The notes beneath the pieces are model-generated. The model had not been told where the DNA came from. It did no database searches and was given only the letters and a program-made list of their open reading frames with translations. Source: CATQHP01 sp965205595 (GTDB lineage Bacteria; Acidobacteriota; Terriglobia; Bryobacterales; UBA6623). Taken from it: a DNA stretch of 64,000 nt. Location: positions 1 to 64,000 of the forward strand of contig CBDBHI010000014.1 in assembly GCA_965205595.1 (NCBI GenBank), given 5' to 3'. Shown here piece after piece: positions 45,050 to 55,700 of the stretch; within the stretch, counting starts at the first letter, position 1, and each line of letters opens with the position of its first letter. The position numbers and the translations under genes are program-made.

Positions 45050-46174
45050 TTAGTTCCGCGGAAGTCCAAGAATGCGTTCGGCAATAATTCCGCGCAGAAT
45101 TTCTGAAGTGCCACCTTCGATGGTGTTTCCGCGTGAGCGCATGAAACCGAATTGCCAGGTTTTTTCGAAATCGCCAGTGGGGATTAGGGGAGCATCAGGC
45201 CCCAGCGTGCCCATCCCAAGCTCTTGTAGGCGCTGGTTGATTTCCGAGCCGACAACTTTAACCAGCGACGACTCGAATCCGAAAAGCTGTTCCGAGAGCC
45301 GCTCGCAAGTGAGATTGAGGCACTCGGCGTCGAGGTACGCCTGAGCTACATGGCGGCGTAGCTGCGGATCGACCGGCGTATCGCGGCCCTTGACGGCGGA
45401 AACGAGGTTGTCGCACTGCTGCTGTAGCCGGACGCTGGTCGAGACAGAAATATTAGCTCGTTCCCGCGTGAAGGTCTTCATCGCAACAATCCATCCGTCG
45501 TTTTCATCGCCGATGCGGTTCGACTTCGGGACGCGCACCTCGTCGAAGAAAACCTCGCCGAATTCAGCGTCGCCGGTGATCTGCCGCAGCGGTTTTACGC
45601 TGACGCCTGGAGTCTTCATGTCGACGATCACCGCCGTGATTCCCTTGTGGCGCGGTGCATCGGGGTCGGTCCGAACAAGTAAGAAGATAAAGTCCGCGAT
45701 ACGCGAGTTCGACGTCCAGATTTTCTGGCCCGTGATCACGTAGTCATCGCCGTCTGAGATGGCTTTGGTTTGCAGCCCCGCGAGGTCGGAACCCGCGTTG
45801 GGCTCGGAAAATCCCTGGCACCAGATCTCGTCCGCCGAAAGGATCGGTGCGAGATAGCGCTTCTTTTGTTCTTCGTTGCCGACGGCGATCAGCGTCGGGC
45901 CGACGATCATTAGGCCAATACCGTTGATTGGCGTAGGCGTCTTGGCGCGGATGACTTCTTCGTTGTAGACGACTTGCTCGCGAAACGAAGCACCTTGGCC
46001 GCCGTAATTCTTGGGCCAGTTCAGTCCAAGCCAGCCGGCGTCGAATAGCCTTTTCTGCCAGGCTTTGAGTGCATCAACGTCGCGGCCCTCGATATTTGGA
46101 ACGTTTTCAGAGAGCCAACCGCGCAGCTTTTCGCGAAACGCGGCCTCTTCCGGTGAGTCTTGTAGTCGCGGCAT
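45050..46174 (-). CDS. Acyl-CoA dehydrogenase, large-subunit type
   Basis: This 374-residue acyl-CoA dehydrogenase has FAD and substrate signatures WCQGFSEPNAGSDLAGLQT and VITGQKIWTSNSRIADFIF, and the C-terminal TIEGGTSEILRGIIAERILG, in which the Glu of IEGGTSE is the likely catalytic base. It resembles the large subunit of pimeloyl-CoA dehydrogenase-like pairs. It is the first gene of the pair, with the small-subunit gene 12 bases downstream. The natural substrate is unknown, and no other beta-oxidation genes are nearby. Confidence 0.9.
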   Translation of the reverse strand: MPRLQDSPEEAAFREKLRGWLSENVPNIEGRDVDALKAWQKRLFDAGWLGLNWPKNYGGQGASFREQVVYNEEVIRAKTPTPINGIGLMIVGPTLIAVGNEEQKKRYLAPILSADEIWCQGFSEPNAGSDLAGLQTKAISDGDDYVITGQKIWTSNSRIADFIFLLVRTDPDAPRHKGITAVIVDMKTPGVSVKPLRQITGDAEFGEVFFDEVRVPKSNRIGDENDGWIVAMKTFTRERANISVSTSVRLQQQCDNLVSAVKGRDTPVDPQLRRHVAQAYLDAECLNLTCERLSEQLFGFESSLVKVVGSEINQRLQELGMGTLGPDAPLIPTGDFEKTWQFGFMRSRGNTIEGGTSEILRGIIAERILGLPRN

Positions 46175-46225
46175 GATGACTCGCCATTGTACACGCTGTG
46201 CGTCCCTCGGCTCGACGAAAACAAA

Positions 46226-47083
46226 CTACGGCTCGGCGTCGACGATCATCGTCTTTGACATGTTGTCGTGGAAGGTTAGCGCCTCCTCGTCGACTAGTGA
46301 CCAGGCGAAGCCGATGCCGAACGAGGCAGTGCTGACGATAGTTCCCAACGCGCGCATCAGTCGTTGCGAACTCTCAGGATCGGAGCCATCGAGGCTGACG
46401 ATTTCGAGTTGCATCCAGAACATGCCTTGGGTGCGCCCAATGTAGTAGATGAATACTAGCCAATAGAAAGACAGCAGAGCAAAAAATATCGTGGCTACGG
46501 TCTTTATCTCGGGGTTTGCGGCGGCGTCGGGACGCCAGTACGTTTTAAAAGCAGCGAAAACCCCAACAAAGAGTCCCGCCGCTACCGCGATCAAGGTCAC
46601 GTCCAAAAGACCCGCGAGGGCGCGTTGCTTGATTGCAGCTGAGCCCCCGCTTCTTTTTTCAGGCTCGACATCCACATGGGGAGGTACCGGCGGATCGGGC
46701 TGCAACGGAACAGGTGTGGGCGGCTCGGGCGTTCGTTGGAGCGGCCTCGCTTGCGGAAGCGGCGTAGGAGCTGACAACGGGCGATTAAGCGGCGGAAGCT
46801 CGCTCGCGCCGCCTACCAATTCAGGCCCGTTGCTTGGCGGCTCATCGGCGCCGCCCTCTCGCTGCCGTTCGCGGTAGCCCTCGATTTTCTTCGTCAGCTC
46901 GGCACGCCACTCGGGCTCCGGCTTCGGAGCGGGTGATGGCGGCAGCGGATTCGGCTCTTCGGTAGTTTTTTGCGCCCGACTGATGGGGGTTATGTCCGTA
47001 CCAGAGGGATCGAATCGGCGCCCGCAATGCGCGCAACGATGATCGTCTTCTGAATTCCAATAGCCGCAGTGCGGGCAGCGCAT
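46226..47083 (-). CDS. RDD family membrane protein with N-terminal zinc ribbon
   Basis: From ATG 47083 this 285-residue protein begins with a zinc ribbon (CPHCGYWN and CAHCGRRF, residues 3-24). A long Pro/Glu-rich linker reaches to about residue 150, followed by an RDD domain with three membrane helices (KQRALAGLLDVTLIAVAAGL and YYIGRTQGMFWMQLEIVSLDG). RDD proteins are poorly understood membrane proteins, some linked to transport or membrane stress. It lies 51 bases upstream of the acyl-CoA dehydrogenase pair and is divergent from the ATP synthase operon. Confidence 0.85.
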   Translation of the reverse strand: MRCPHCGYWNSEDDHRCAHCGRRFDPSGTDITPISRAQKTTEEPNPLPPSPAPKPEPEWRAELTKKIEGYRERQREGGADEPPSNGPELVGGASELPPLNRPLSAPTPLPQARPLQRTPEPPTPVPLQPDPPVPPHVDVEPEKRSGGSAAIKQRALAGLLDVTLIAVAAGLFVGVFAAFKTYWRPDAAANPEIKTVATIFFALLSFYWLVFIYYIGRTQGMFWMQLEIVSLDGSDPESSQRLMRALGTIVSTASFGIGFAWSLVDEEALTFHDNMSKTMIVDAEP

Positions 47084-47306
47084 TATTGAGGAGGGTTGAA
47101 GTCCTATTCTGGACCAATGGATCGGTGAAAGCAACGGTTTTTGGGTGCGGACGACACTTTGGTTGCCCCTCGCGTGTAGCTATGCTAGCTTGGTGGTTTC
47201 AGGGCACATCGGTGGTTCGAACGACCTCGATCGACCTGTCTTTCACCCGCGGATCACAAGTCTTTGAGATGAGTGTGTTTAAGCGGGGCTCCTCAGCGCA
47301 AAACCC

Positions 47307-47858
47307 ATGGCTCTTGCAATAGCTAATCGCTACGCCTCGGCGCTTGCCGACGTTGTTAGTCAGCCGGATTCCGCGCTGGCCGCCGAGAAGGCCTTGGCCC
47401 AGCTCAAGGCATTTGAGGCGACTTTGAATGACTCCGCGGAACTGCGCAGCGTGCTGTTGGCTCCGTCTGTTCGGCCGGACGATAAGCGCGCGGTAGTTGC
47501 GCAAATTTGTACCCGGCTAGGCTGCGCGGAAGAGATTCGCAACTTCATCTACGTGGTTGCCGATCACCGGCGTACAGCGATGTTTGGGGAGTTTGTCGAA
47601 TCGTTTCGCTCGTGGCTTGACAGCAAACAAGGCTTGGCGCGAATCGAAGTTCGCACGGCGCTCGCGATGGACCCCGACCAGCAGGCGTCCCTCGAACGGC
47701 GTTTCGCTGCAATTACGGGTAATTCCATCGAGGCCGGTTACGTTGTTGACGAGAGCGTTCTCGGTGGTAGCGTTGTTCGCGTCGATTCCACGATATATGA
47801 CGGCTCGCTGCGCGCGAAGCTGCAACAGCTCGACCGCGCTATGCGCGACGCGGGTTAG
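47307..47858 (+). CDS. atpH: F0F1 ATP synthase subunit delta
   Basis: Delta connects the peripheral stalk (subunit b) to the top of F1. The 183-residue protein has the N-terminal helical domain (IANRYASALADVV) and the C-terminal signature GYVVDESVLGGSVVRVDSTIYDGSLRAKL. It is the first gene of the operon atpH-A-G-D-C. The region of 223 bases upstream, divergent from the RDD gene, should hold the promoter. Confidence 0.95.
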   Translation: MALAIANRYASALADVVSQPDSALAAEKALAQLKAFEATLNDSAELRSVLLAPSVRPDDKRAVVAQICTRLGCAEEIRNFIYVVADHRRTAMFGEFVESFRSWLDSKQGLARIEVRTALAMDPDQQASLERRFAAITGNSIEAGYVVDESVLGGSVVRVDSTIYDGSLRAKLQQLDRAMRDAG

Positions 47859-47888
47859 CGCATCGAATAGATATAGAGGATAGGTTCC

Positions 47889-49433
47889 ATGGCACAAATC
47901 AGCGCCGATGAGATCTCGAAACTGATTCGAGACCAAATACAGAACTACGATGGTGCCGTCGAGGTAGCCGAGGTTGGTTCGATAATTTCGCTTGGTGACG
48001 GCATCGCCCGTTTGCACGCCCTCGAAAAGGTCATGGCCGGCGAGTTGCTCGATTTCCCGGGCGACATTGCGGGCATCGCGATGAACCTGGAAGAAGATCA
48101 GGTCGGCGCGGTCTTGCTGGGCGACTTCTCGGAACTCAAAGAGGGCGACGAGGTGAAGCGCACCGGGCGTATCATCTCAATTCCCGTTGGCGAAGCAATG
48201 ATCGGCCGCGTGGTCGACGCCTTGGGGCGGCCGCTAGACGGCAAGGGTCCGATCGAGACGACGCAGTTCAATCCGGTTGAGCGTATCGCTCCCGGCGTCA
48301 TCGATCGCCAGCCCGTAACCGAGCCCATGCAGACCGGGCTGAAGGCGATTGACTCGATGATCCCCATCGGCCGCGGCCAGCGCGAGCTGATTATCGGCGA
48401 CCGTCAGACCGGTAAGACGGCGGTGGCCATCGACGCCATCATCAATCAAAAGGGCGGCGACATGATTTGCATCTATGTCGCTATTGGTCAGAAGCGCTCG
48501 ACTGTCGCTCAGGTCGTCAAAACGCTCGAAGAGCACGGCGCGATGGACTACACGATTGTCGTCGTGGCGTCGGCGTCAGACCCGGCCCCGATGCAGTTTC
48601 TGGCGCCGTTTTCGGGTTCGGCCATTGGCGAATATTTCCGTGATTCCAGCCGCCACGCACTCTGCATTTTCGACGATCTGTCGAAGCATGCGGCCTCGTA
48701 TCGCGAGATCTCGCTGTTGCTGCGTCGTCCTCCGGGCCGCGAAGCGTTCCCAGGAGACGTTTTCTATCTCCACTCGCGGTTGCTCGAACGCGCCTCGAAG
48801 CTGAGTGACGCACGCGGTGGAGGGTCGCTTACAGCATTGCCCTTCATCGAGACACAGGCCGGTGACGTTTCGGCGTACATCCCGACCAACGTCATCTCGA
48901 TCACTGACGGACAGATCTATTTACAGGCCGACTTGTTCAATGCGAACGTCCGGCCCGCGGTCGATGTCGGCATCTCGGTTAGCCGCGTCGGCGGTAACGC
49001 GCAGATCAAGGCGATGAAGTCGATCGCCGGTACGCTGCGATTGGAATTGGCGCAGTACCGCGCTTTGGCGGCATTTGCGCAGTTTGGTTCCGATCTCGAT
49101 AAGGCCTCACAGCAACAGCTTCACCGCGGTGACCGCTTGGTTGAGTTGCTCAAGCAAAAGCAGTATGCACCGGTGCCGGTCGAAAAGCAGGTCGCGGTCA
49201 TCTATGCCGGAACGAACGGTTATCTCGACGATCTCGAGGTTTCGCGGATCGCGGCCTTCGAGGCGGGACTCTACGACTATCTCGACCGCCAGGGCGACGG
49301 CGGCGTGCTCGAGCAGATCCGCACGAAGAAAAAGCTCGACGACGACACGACCGCGGCGCTGAAGAGCGCTCTCAGCGAATACAAAGAGCGCTTCGTCGCG
49401 ACGAGTTCCCCCGTGGAGGCGGCGGCCGGCTAG
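47889..49433 (+). CDS. atpA: F0F1 ATP synthase subunit alpha
   Basis: Alpha forms the F1 hexamer with beta and carries the non-catalytic nucleotide sites. The 514-residue protein has the P-loop GDRQTGKTAVAID, the sequence ALCIFDDLSKHA and the family signature around PAVDVGISVSRVGG. A GAGG ribosome site precedes the ATG. Length and spacing (30 bases after atpH, 15 before atpG) are standard. Confidence 0.98.
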   Translation: MAQISADEISKLIRDQIQNYDGAVEVAEVGSIISLGDGIARLHALEKVMAGELLDFPGDIAGIAMNLEEDQVGAVLLGDFSELKEGDEVKRTGRIISIPVGEAMIGRVVDALGRPLDGKGPIETTQFNPVERIAPGVIDRQPVTEPMQTGLKAIDSMIPIGRGQRELIIGDRQTGKTAVAIDAIINQKGGDMICIYVAIGQKRSTVAQVVKTLEEHGAMDYTIVVVASASDPAPMQFLAPFSGSAIGEYFRDSSRHALCIFDDLSKHAASYREISLLLRRPPGREAFPGDVFYLHSRLLERASKLSDARGGGSLTALPFIETQAGDVSAYIPTNVISITDGQIYLQADLFNANVRPAVDVGISVSRVGGNAQIKAMKSIAGTLRLELAQYRALAAFAQFGSDLDKASQQQLHRGDRLVELLKQKQYAPVPVEKQVAVIYAGTNGYLDDLEVSRIAAFEAGLYDYLDRQGDGGVLEQIRTKKKLDDDTTAALKSALSEYKERFVATSSPVEAAAG

Positions 49434-49448
49434 CGGCGCGCGTTTCGA

Positions 49449-50318
49449 ATGCCTTCTTTAATCGACCTGCGCCGGCGGATTCGCTCGATTAAAAATACCC
49501 AGCAGATCACCAAGGCCATGAAAATGGTCTCGGCCGCGAAGCTGCGCCGCGCGCAACAGTCCGTCGTCAACGCTCGTCCATACGCGACGTTGTTGGGCGA
49601 CATGCTGGGAAGCATTTTGAGCCAGGCCGGAGACGACTCGGCCGGCGGCCACCATCCGCTGCTTGCCAAACGTGAGGTCAAGCGTGTCCTCCTGCTGTTC
49701 CTCGCGGGCGACAAGGGCCTCTGCTCCGCGTTCAACACCAATGTGATCAAGGCGTCGACGAGGTTCATCGCCGATCAAGACGGAAAAGAAGTAGAGCTCG
49801 AGTTATTGGGACGCAAGGCCGTCGACTACTACTCGCGCCGCTCGTATCCAATCACCGGAAAATGGGATCTCGTCTTCAAGAACGTCGAGTATGCGACCGC
49901 GCAAGAGATCGCGGACAAGGCGATGAAGCGCTTCAGCGATGGCGACGTTGATGAGGTTTACGTTCTCTACAACCGCTTCAAGAACATCCTCACCCAGGAA
50001 ATTACTCTGACCCCGCTGCTGCCGATCCTTCCAACGGAAGGAAAGAGCGACGGCGCGTCAGTCGACTACGAATACGAGCCGCCGCCCAAGGAGTTGTTCG
50101 CCACGTTACTACCCAAGCACGTCACCACGCAGGTCTACCAAGCGATGCTTGACTCGGCCGCCGCCGAACACGCCGCCCGCATGACGGCGATGGATTCGGC
50201 GACGCGTAACGCGGGTGAAGTGCTCGAAAAACTTACCTTGCATCTCAACCGCGTACGACAAGCGAGCATCACGACCGAAATAATTGAGATCGTCTCGGGC
50301 GCCGCGGCTTTGGAATAG
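49449..50318 (+). CDS. atpG: F0F1 ATP synthase subunit gamma
   Basis: Gamma is the rotating central shaft. The 289-residue protein has the typical N-terminal helix (LRRRIRSIKNTQQITKAMKMVSAAKLRRAQ) in its usual place, the LCSAFNTNV loop and the C-terminal helix AMDSATRNAGEVLEKLTLHLNRVRQASITTEI. It lies between atpA and atpD with short spacing. Confidence 0.97.
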   Translation: MPSLIDLRRRIRSIKNTQQITKAMKMVSAAKLRRAQQSVVNARPYATLLGDMLGSILSQAGDDSAGGHHPLLAKREVKRVLLLFLAGDKGLCSAFNTNVIKASTRFIADQDGKEVELELLGRKAVDYYSRRSYPITGKWDLVFKNVEYATAQEIADKAMKRFSDGDVDEVYVLYNRFKNILTQEITLTPLLPILPTEGKSDGASVDYEYEPPPKELFATLLPKHVTTQVYQAMLDSAAAEHAARMTAMDSATRNAGEVLEKLTLHLNRVRQASITTEIIEIVSGAAALE

Positions 50319-50330
50319 GGATCAATAGAA

Positions 50331-51773
50331 ATGTCAGCTATCGGAAAAGTTATTCAGATATCCGGCCCGGCGGTCGACGTCCGGTTCGAGGACGGCCATC
50401 TACCGAAGATCTACAACGCACTTCGCATTACCAGTGAAGGCTTCGACGTCCCCACTCCCGTCGACATCGTCTGCGAAGTGCAGCAGCACTTGGGCGAAGG
50501 CCGTGTCCGCACGGTCGCCATGCAAGCGACCGACGGTATGGTGCGTGGAATGAAGGCCCAGGACAAGGGCGAGCCGATTACGGTTCCCGTAGGCCCGCAG
50601 GTCTTAGGCCGGGTGCTCAACGTTCTCGGCGAGCCGGTTGACGAGCGTGGTCCGGTAAATACGGAGAAGCGATTCCCGATTCACCGTCAGGCACCGAGTC
50701 TAGAAGAGCAGTCGACCGAGTCGGAAATGCTCGAGACCGGCATCAAGGTCATCGACCTGATCGAGCCCTACCTTAAGGGCGGCAAGATCGGGCTATTCGG
50801 TGGCGCTGGTGTCGGCAAGACCGTCATCATCATGGAGCTGATCAATAACATCGCGCTGCAGCACGGTGGTGTCTCAGTCTTCGCGGGCGTCGGTGAACGT
50901 ACCCGCGAGGGCAACGATCTTTGGCTCGAAATGCAGGAGTCCGGCGTCGTCAACCCGGATGACTATACGAAATCAAAGGCTGCGCTGATCTACGGTCAGA
51001 TGACCGAGCCGCCTGGAGCGCGTCTGCGCGTCGGCCTGACCGGACTGACCGTCGCTGAATACTTCCGTGATGTCGAGGGCCAGGACACGCTGCTCTTCAT
51101 CGACAACATTTTCCGCTTTACGCAGGCCGGTTCCGAAGTGTCAGCGCTGCTAGGCCGCATGCCCTCGGCTGTCGGTTACCAGCCGAACTTGGCGTCTGAG
51201 ATGGGTGCACTCGAAGAGCGCATCACCTCGACCAAGAGCGGTTCGATCACGTCCGTACAGGCGATCTACGTCCCGGCCGATGACTACACCGACCCGGCCC
51301 CGGCGACGACGTTTACGCATCTCGACGCGACGACCAACCTTTCCCGCGAAATCGCATCGCTCGGTATCTACCCGGCGGTTGATCCGCTGGCTTCGACGTC
51401 TCGCATTCTCGACCCGAACGTTGTCGGCGACGAGCACTACGAGGTAGCGCAGTCCGTCAAGGGCGTGTTGCAACGCAACAAAGAGCTGCAAGACATCATC
51501 GCCATTCTCGGTGTTGACGAGCTGTCGGAACAAGACAAACTGACCGTCGCCCGCGCGCGCAAGATCCAGCGTTTCCTCTCGCAGCCGTTCTTTGTCGCTG
51601 AGCAGTTCACGGGCATGAAGGGGCGCTACGTAAAGCTGGCCGACACGATTCGCGGCTTCAAGAAGATCGTCGAAGGCAAGCACGACGACTTACCGGAACA
51701 GGCGTTCTACCTGGTCGGCACGATCGAAGAGGCCCGAGCGAAGGCCGCCAAGCTTGAGAAGGAAGCGGCCTAA
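50331..51773 (+). CDS. atpD: F0F1 ATP synthase subunit beta
   Basis: Beta carries the catalytic sites of F1. The 480-residue protein has the P-loop GGAGVGKTVIIMELI, the Glu of GERTREGNDL, LLFIDNIFRFTQAGSEVSALLGRMPSAVGYQP and the DELSE motif near the C terminus. Spacing to atpG and atpC is 12 bases each. It is intact and well conserved. Confidence 0.99.
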   Translation: MSAIGKVIQISGPAVDVRFEDGHLPKIYNALRITSEGFDVPTPVDIVCEVQQHLGEGRVRTVAMQATDGMVRGMKAQDKGEPITVPVGPQVLGRVLNVLGEPVDERGPVNTEKRFPIHRQAPSLEEQSTESEMLETGIKVIDLIEPYLKGGKIGLFGGAGVGKTVIIMELINNIALQHGGVSVFAGVGERTREGNDLWLEMQESGVVNPDDYTKSKAALIYGQMTEPPGARLRVGLTGLTVAEYFRDVEGQDTLLFIDNIFRFTQAGSEVSALLGRMPSAVGYQPNLASEMGALEERITSTKSGSITSVQAIYVPADDYTDPAPATTFTHLDATTNLSREIASLGIYPAVDPLASTSRILDPNVVGDEHYEVAQSVKGVLQRNKELQDIIAILGVDELSEQDKLTVARARKIQRFLSQPFFVAEQFTGMKGRYVKLADTIRGFKKIVEGKHDDLPEQAFYLVGTIEEARAKAAKLEKEAA

Positions 51774-51785
51774 CGGCGGCGCGCG

Positions 51786-52196
51786 ATGGACCAGCAGATC
51801 ACACTAGAGGTTGCGGTTCCCGACCGCCAGGTCGTCAAGGAAACGACGACCGACGTACAGCTTCCGCTCACCACCGGGTACAAGGGCGTGCTGCCCGGCC
51901 ATGCGCCGATGATGGCCGAGATTGGTACGGGCGTATTGACGTACAAGTCCGGCGAAGGCAATAAATACCTGGCGCTTGACGGCGGCGTGGTGGAAATCCT
52001 GCCGGACTACGTGCGCGTGCTGGCGACGACAGCGGAATTCGCCCCCGAGATCGACGCCAAACGGGCGATGCAAGCCCTCGAACGAGCCGACGAGCGGCTC
52101 CAACTCGAGGATCTCGAAGTCGATGTCGAACGGGCGCGAAGAGCGATCGATCGCGCTAAGGCACGTCTAGAAGCGACGAAGCAGCACTCGACCTAA
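51786..52196 (+). CDS. atpC: F0F1 ATP synthase subunit epsilon
   Basis: Epsilon sits at the foot of the central stalk and regulates the enzyme. The 136-residue protein has the N-terminal beta-sandwich (LEVAVPDRQVVKETTTDVQ, GVLPGHAPMMAEIGTGVL) and a C-terminal helical hairpin (KRAMQALERADERLQ and ERARRAIDRAKARLEATK). It closes the operon and is followed by a long hairpin. Confidence 0.95.
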   Translation: MDQQITLEVAVPDRQVVKETTTDVQLPLTTGYKGVLPGHAPMMAEIGTGVLTYKSGEGNKYLALDGGVVEILPDYVRVLATTAEFAPEIDAKRAMQALERADERLQLEDLEVDVERARRAIDRAKARLEATKQHST

Positions 52197-52245
52197 CAGC
52201 CGATGTGTCTCGACCGGCGCTTTGCTAGCACCCCAGAGACGTCCG

Positions 52246-52280
52246 TCGCTAAGCGGTGCTTCGTGGGCGCCGCTTAGCGA
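52246..52280 (+). terminator. Long hairpin after the ATP synthase operon
   Basis: TCGCTAAGCGG (52246-52256) pairs with CCGCTTAGCGA (52270-52280). The stem can extend inward by four more pairs, including two G-T pairs, to a 5-base loop. It begins 50 bases after the atpC stop. No T run follows, so termination strength is uncertain. Confidence 0.65.
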
Positions 52281-52781
52281 ACTCCGCCAACTGCTGCCCG
52301 TCGTTCGCGTAACCCATCCCGAAGACCTGCAAACGCCGGTCGACACCCGGTCGTAAGCAGCAGTAGCGACTGGGTCCATTCTGGTTGTACTTTACATAGG
52401 TTTTACAAACGCGAAGTTGCCCCCGCCTTAGGCAGCTCGATCGAGCATCTCGTCGAATCTGGCTATCGCGAGGGCAACTACCGCAGAATCTATGAGTTGG
52501 CGGAACGTTTCTGCTCTATCGCTAGCGTTAACGAAACGATCGATCCCTCAGAAACTGCATTTGGATTGCATAGGCGGGGGTCCGCCAAGCTCCCAAAAGT
52601 TCGTTGACATGAGATGTATAAACTCGTTGCTCTCCATGGCAGTGTGGGCAAATGTAGCCACGCACCGTCATTTGGTTACCGGACTGGCGAAGTTTTTTCC
52701 TGTCCGGAAAATGTCTGGGGTCTGACAGAACAATCGGATTCCATGGTTAGGTCAACAGTCTTATCGCGGTGAGGTAAGTCA
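52281..52781. other. Intergenic region upstream of the TonB receptor gene
   Basis: After the hairpin, about 500 bases hold no clear gene. A perfect 12-bp palindrome GCTCGATCGAGC lies at 52435-52446. The promoter of the TonB receptor gene must lie here, but no clear hexamers stand out. A frame ending at 52607 looks slightly protein-like but has no start codon. Confidence 0.4.
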
Positions 52782-55700
52782 ATGAAATTTAGTAGTCATG
52801 CGCTCGGCAAGTTTTTCTTAGCCTTTGCGCTTGTTTTAGTGTTGCCCTCGCTCATGTTCGGGCAAGGGTCCAACGGCACAATTAACGGGACGGTCACCGA
52901 CGCCACGGGCGCCGTCATCCCGGGTGCCCAAGTCACGATCATGAACGCCGAGACAGGCGTTGCCAGTACGATCGAGAGCGGTGTCAACGGCACGTTTGCG
53001 CTGCCTGTGGCCGCAGGCCTGTATAACGTCACCGTCGAGTCCGACGGCTTCAAGCAGGCGACTGTCAACGGGTTGCGCGTAAACGTAGCTTCGCATGTCG
53101 CACAGACATTCGCCCTGGAAATTGGAGCGTTGACCGAAGTTGTCGAAGTGACGGCCGCGCAGTTGCAGATACAGACCACCTCCGGGTCGGTCGGCGCGAC
53201 GGTTCAGGTCGAACAGATCCAGGAGCTTCCCCTCCCGAACCGCGACATCTTCAACCTAGTGAACTTGGTTCCCGGCGCGTTCCGGTCCGAATCGAACGGC
53301 AACATGTCGATCGGCGGCGGACGCACGCGTTCAACGGGTTCGTATATTGACGGCATCAACAACACACGCGGCGGCCTAGGCGTGCAGAACGTGGAAATGT
53401 CGCCTCCGGTGGACTCGATGCAGGAGTTCAAAGTCGAGGTCAACTCGATGGGCGCTAAGTATGGCCGAAGTTCTTCCGGTGTCGTGACAGCGGTCACCCG
53501 GAGCGGATCGAACAATATGCATGGTAGCCTCTATCACTTCATCCGCAACGACGCGTTTGACGCGGCCGGCTGGCAGAATGACTCGAAGCCGAAACTGCGC
53601 CACAACAACGGCGGCGGATCGATCGGCTTACCGATCGTCAAGAACAAGACGTTTCTCTTCTACAATCTCGACGTTTTCCGGGAGGCGGAGGGCCAGATTC
53701 GCACGCGTAGCGTCGGCCTGCCCGAGTGGCGCAACGGCGACTTTTCGACCGCCACCCGAAACGCGGGCGGCAAGGCCAAGCTGGTTAAGATCTACGACCC
53801 CCAGACGCGCCTGTCCGGGCCGGTGAACAACGGTCGCGACGCGACGCAGTTCCCGAACAACATGATTCCTTCGTCGCGCTTCGATTCGGTCGCCGTCCAG
53901 GCGTTGGGTTTCTTGCCGAATCCGAACCGCACGCCCAACAACCTCAATAACAATGCAGGCAACTGGCGAGAGCAGACGAGCAGAAATCGGGACCGCAACT
54001 ACCACACCTTCAAGCTGGATCACAACTTCAGCGACAAATACCGCACCTTCGTGCGGATGATCCTGACCAGCCCCGACAAAACCATCACCGGCTATTCCCA
54101 AGGCTACGGCGTCGCCGATCAGAATGGCCTCGATATCCTAAATGTGCGGCAGAACTGGGGCTGGAGCCAGACCTACACCTTCTCGCCGACCTTCTTCGTT
54201 ACGGGACTCATCGGGTTGAACCGCGTGTCGGTTGACCGTAAGTCAGGCGACTGCTGCGACACGAACTATGCCCAGCAGTTCGGCATACCTGGTTTGGAAC
54301 AGGGCGGTGAGGTGTTCCCGCGGTTCAACATTCAGGGCGGGCGCGTACCGGTGAACCAGTTCGGCGCGGTCGGCAATGCCAATCGTTTCGCGGTCTTCAC
54401 AAACTTTGATTTTGAAGCGAACTTCACAAAGGTCAAGGGCGATCACACGATTACCTTTGGTGCCAAGTACACAGCCTTCCAAGGCAACGAAGTCAGCCGT
54501 CAGCGGCCGAGCGGCAGCTGGCGCATTCAAGGCAACCTCACGCGCTTCCGCCCGACAGGCGGCGGGCGCAACAACAACACGGGCGTCAACCTAGCCGACT
54601 TCTTGCTGGGACACATCTGGAATCTGGATACCCGCGTTGCGCCGGGCATCGGCAAACGCATCAAGTACTACTCCGGATATGTGCAGGATGACTGGAAGGT
54701 TAACCCGCGTCTGACGTTGAATCTCGGCTTCCGCTACGAGATCGAGACGCCGATTACCGAGGTTGGCGGTCGTGTGAACGGCTTCTGTCAGTTTTGCCCG
54801 CATCCGCTGGCAGGTCAGAACGGCATTCGTGAAAACGCGATCGGGAAGGTGCTGTTCCGGAACCGCGATGGAACGGGCAAGTACCTGTGGAACACCGACA
54901 AGAACAATTGGGCGCCTCGCTTCGGTTTTGCGCTGCGCTTGAAGGAAGACGATTCGCTGGTACTCCGCGGAGGCTTCGGAGTCTTCTTCGGCAATCCGTA
55001 CGACCGCAATACGATTCAGCCTGGACGTGCCGGATTCGACAACATCTTCCGCATCCGCGGCGGCGCTAAGTTCTTCCTCCGCGACGGCGTTCCCGCCGGC
55101 GCCTTGGATGACATTCCGGAATCAGAACTCAATGGCGGATTCGGTTCCGTCGGAACCCGGTTCCCGACCTCGACTATTCAGTTCTGGGACCAGGCCCGTA
55201 AGATGCCGTATTCACAGAACTTTAACCTGACATTGCAGACACGCTGGAAGGGCGTACTGTGGGACTTCGGCTTTCTCGGCGCTCTGGCGCGTCAACAGTC
55301 GATTGCCGCCATCAACCTCAACCAAATTCGTCCCGAGGACTTGCCGGCGGCGAATGCGAAAGGCGCCAACATTGAGGACTTCCGCCAGTGGTCCGCTTTC
55401 TCGGGGTCACAAGACCTGATCCAGTTGGAGTCGCCGAACTGGGGAGTTTCGAACTACTACGCCTTGACCTTCAAGTCGGAGAAGCGCTACCAGAACGGCC
55501 TCGGGTGGACGATCGCCTACACCCACACGCAGTGGATCGACAACATCCGCTTCATCGGCGATGCGGATACGTTTGGCGACGACGACAACCCGCAGAACAT
55601 CTTCGACTTTAAGAGTGAACGCGCGAAATCGGTCAATGGTCTGCCTCACCGCATTGTGATGGCGCCGATCCTCGATCTCCCGTTCGGTCGAGGCCGCAAG

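Noticed and set aside
52380..52607. A protein-like frame ending at 52607 upstream of the TonB receptor gene
   Set aside because: It has no start codon near the plausible part, stays open upstream only as GC-rich sequence often does, and matches nothing I recognise.
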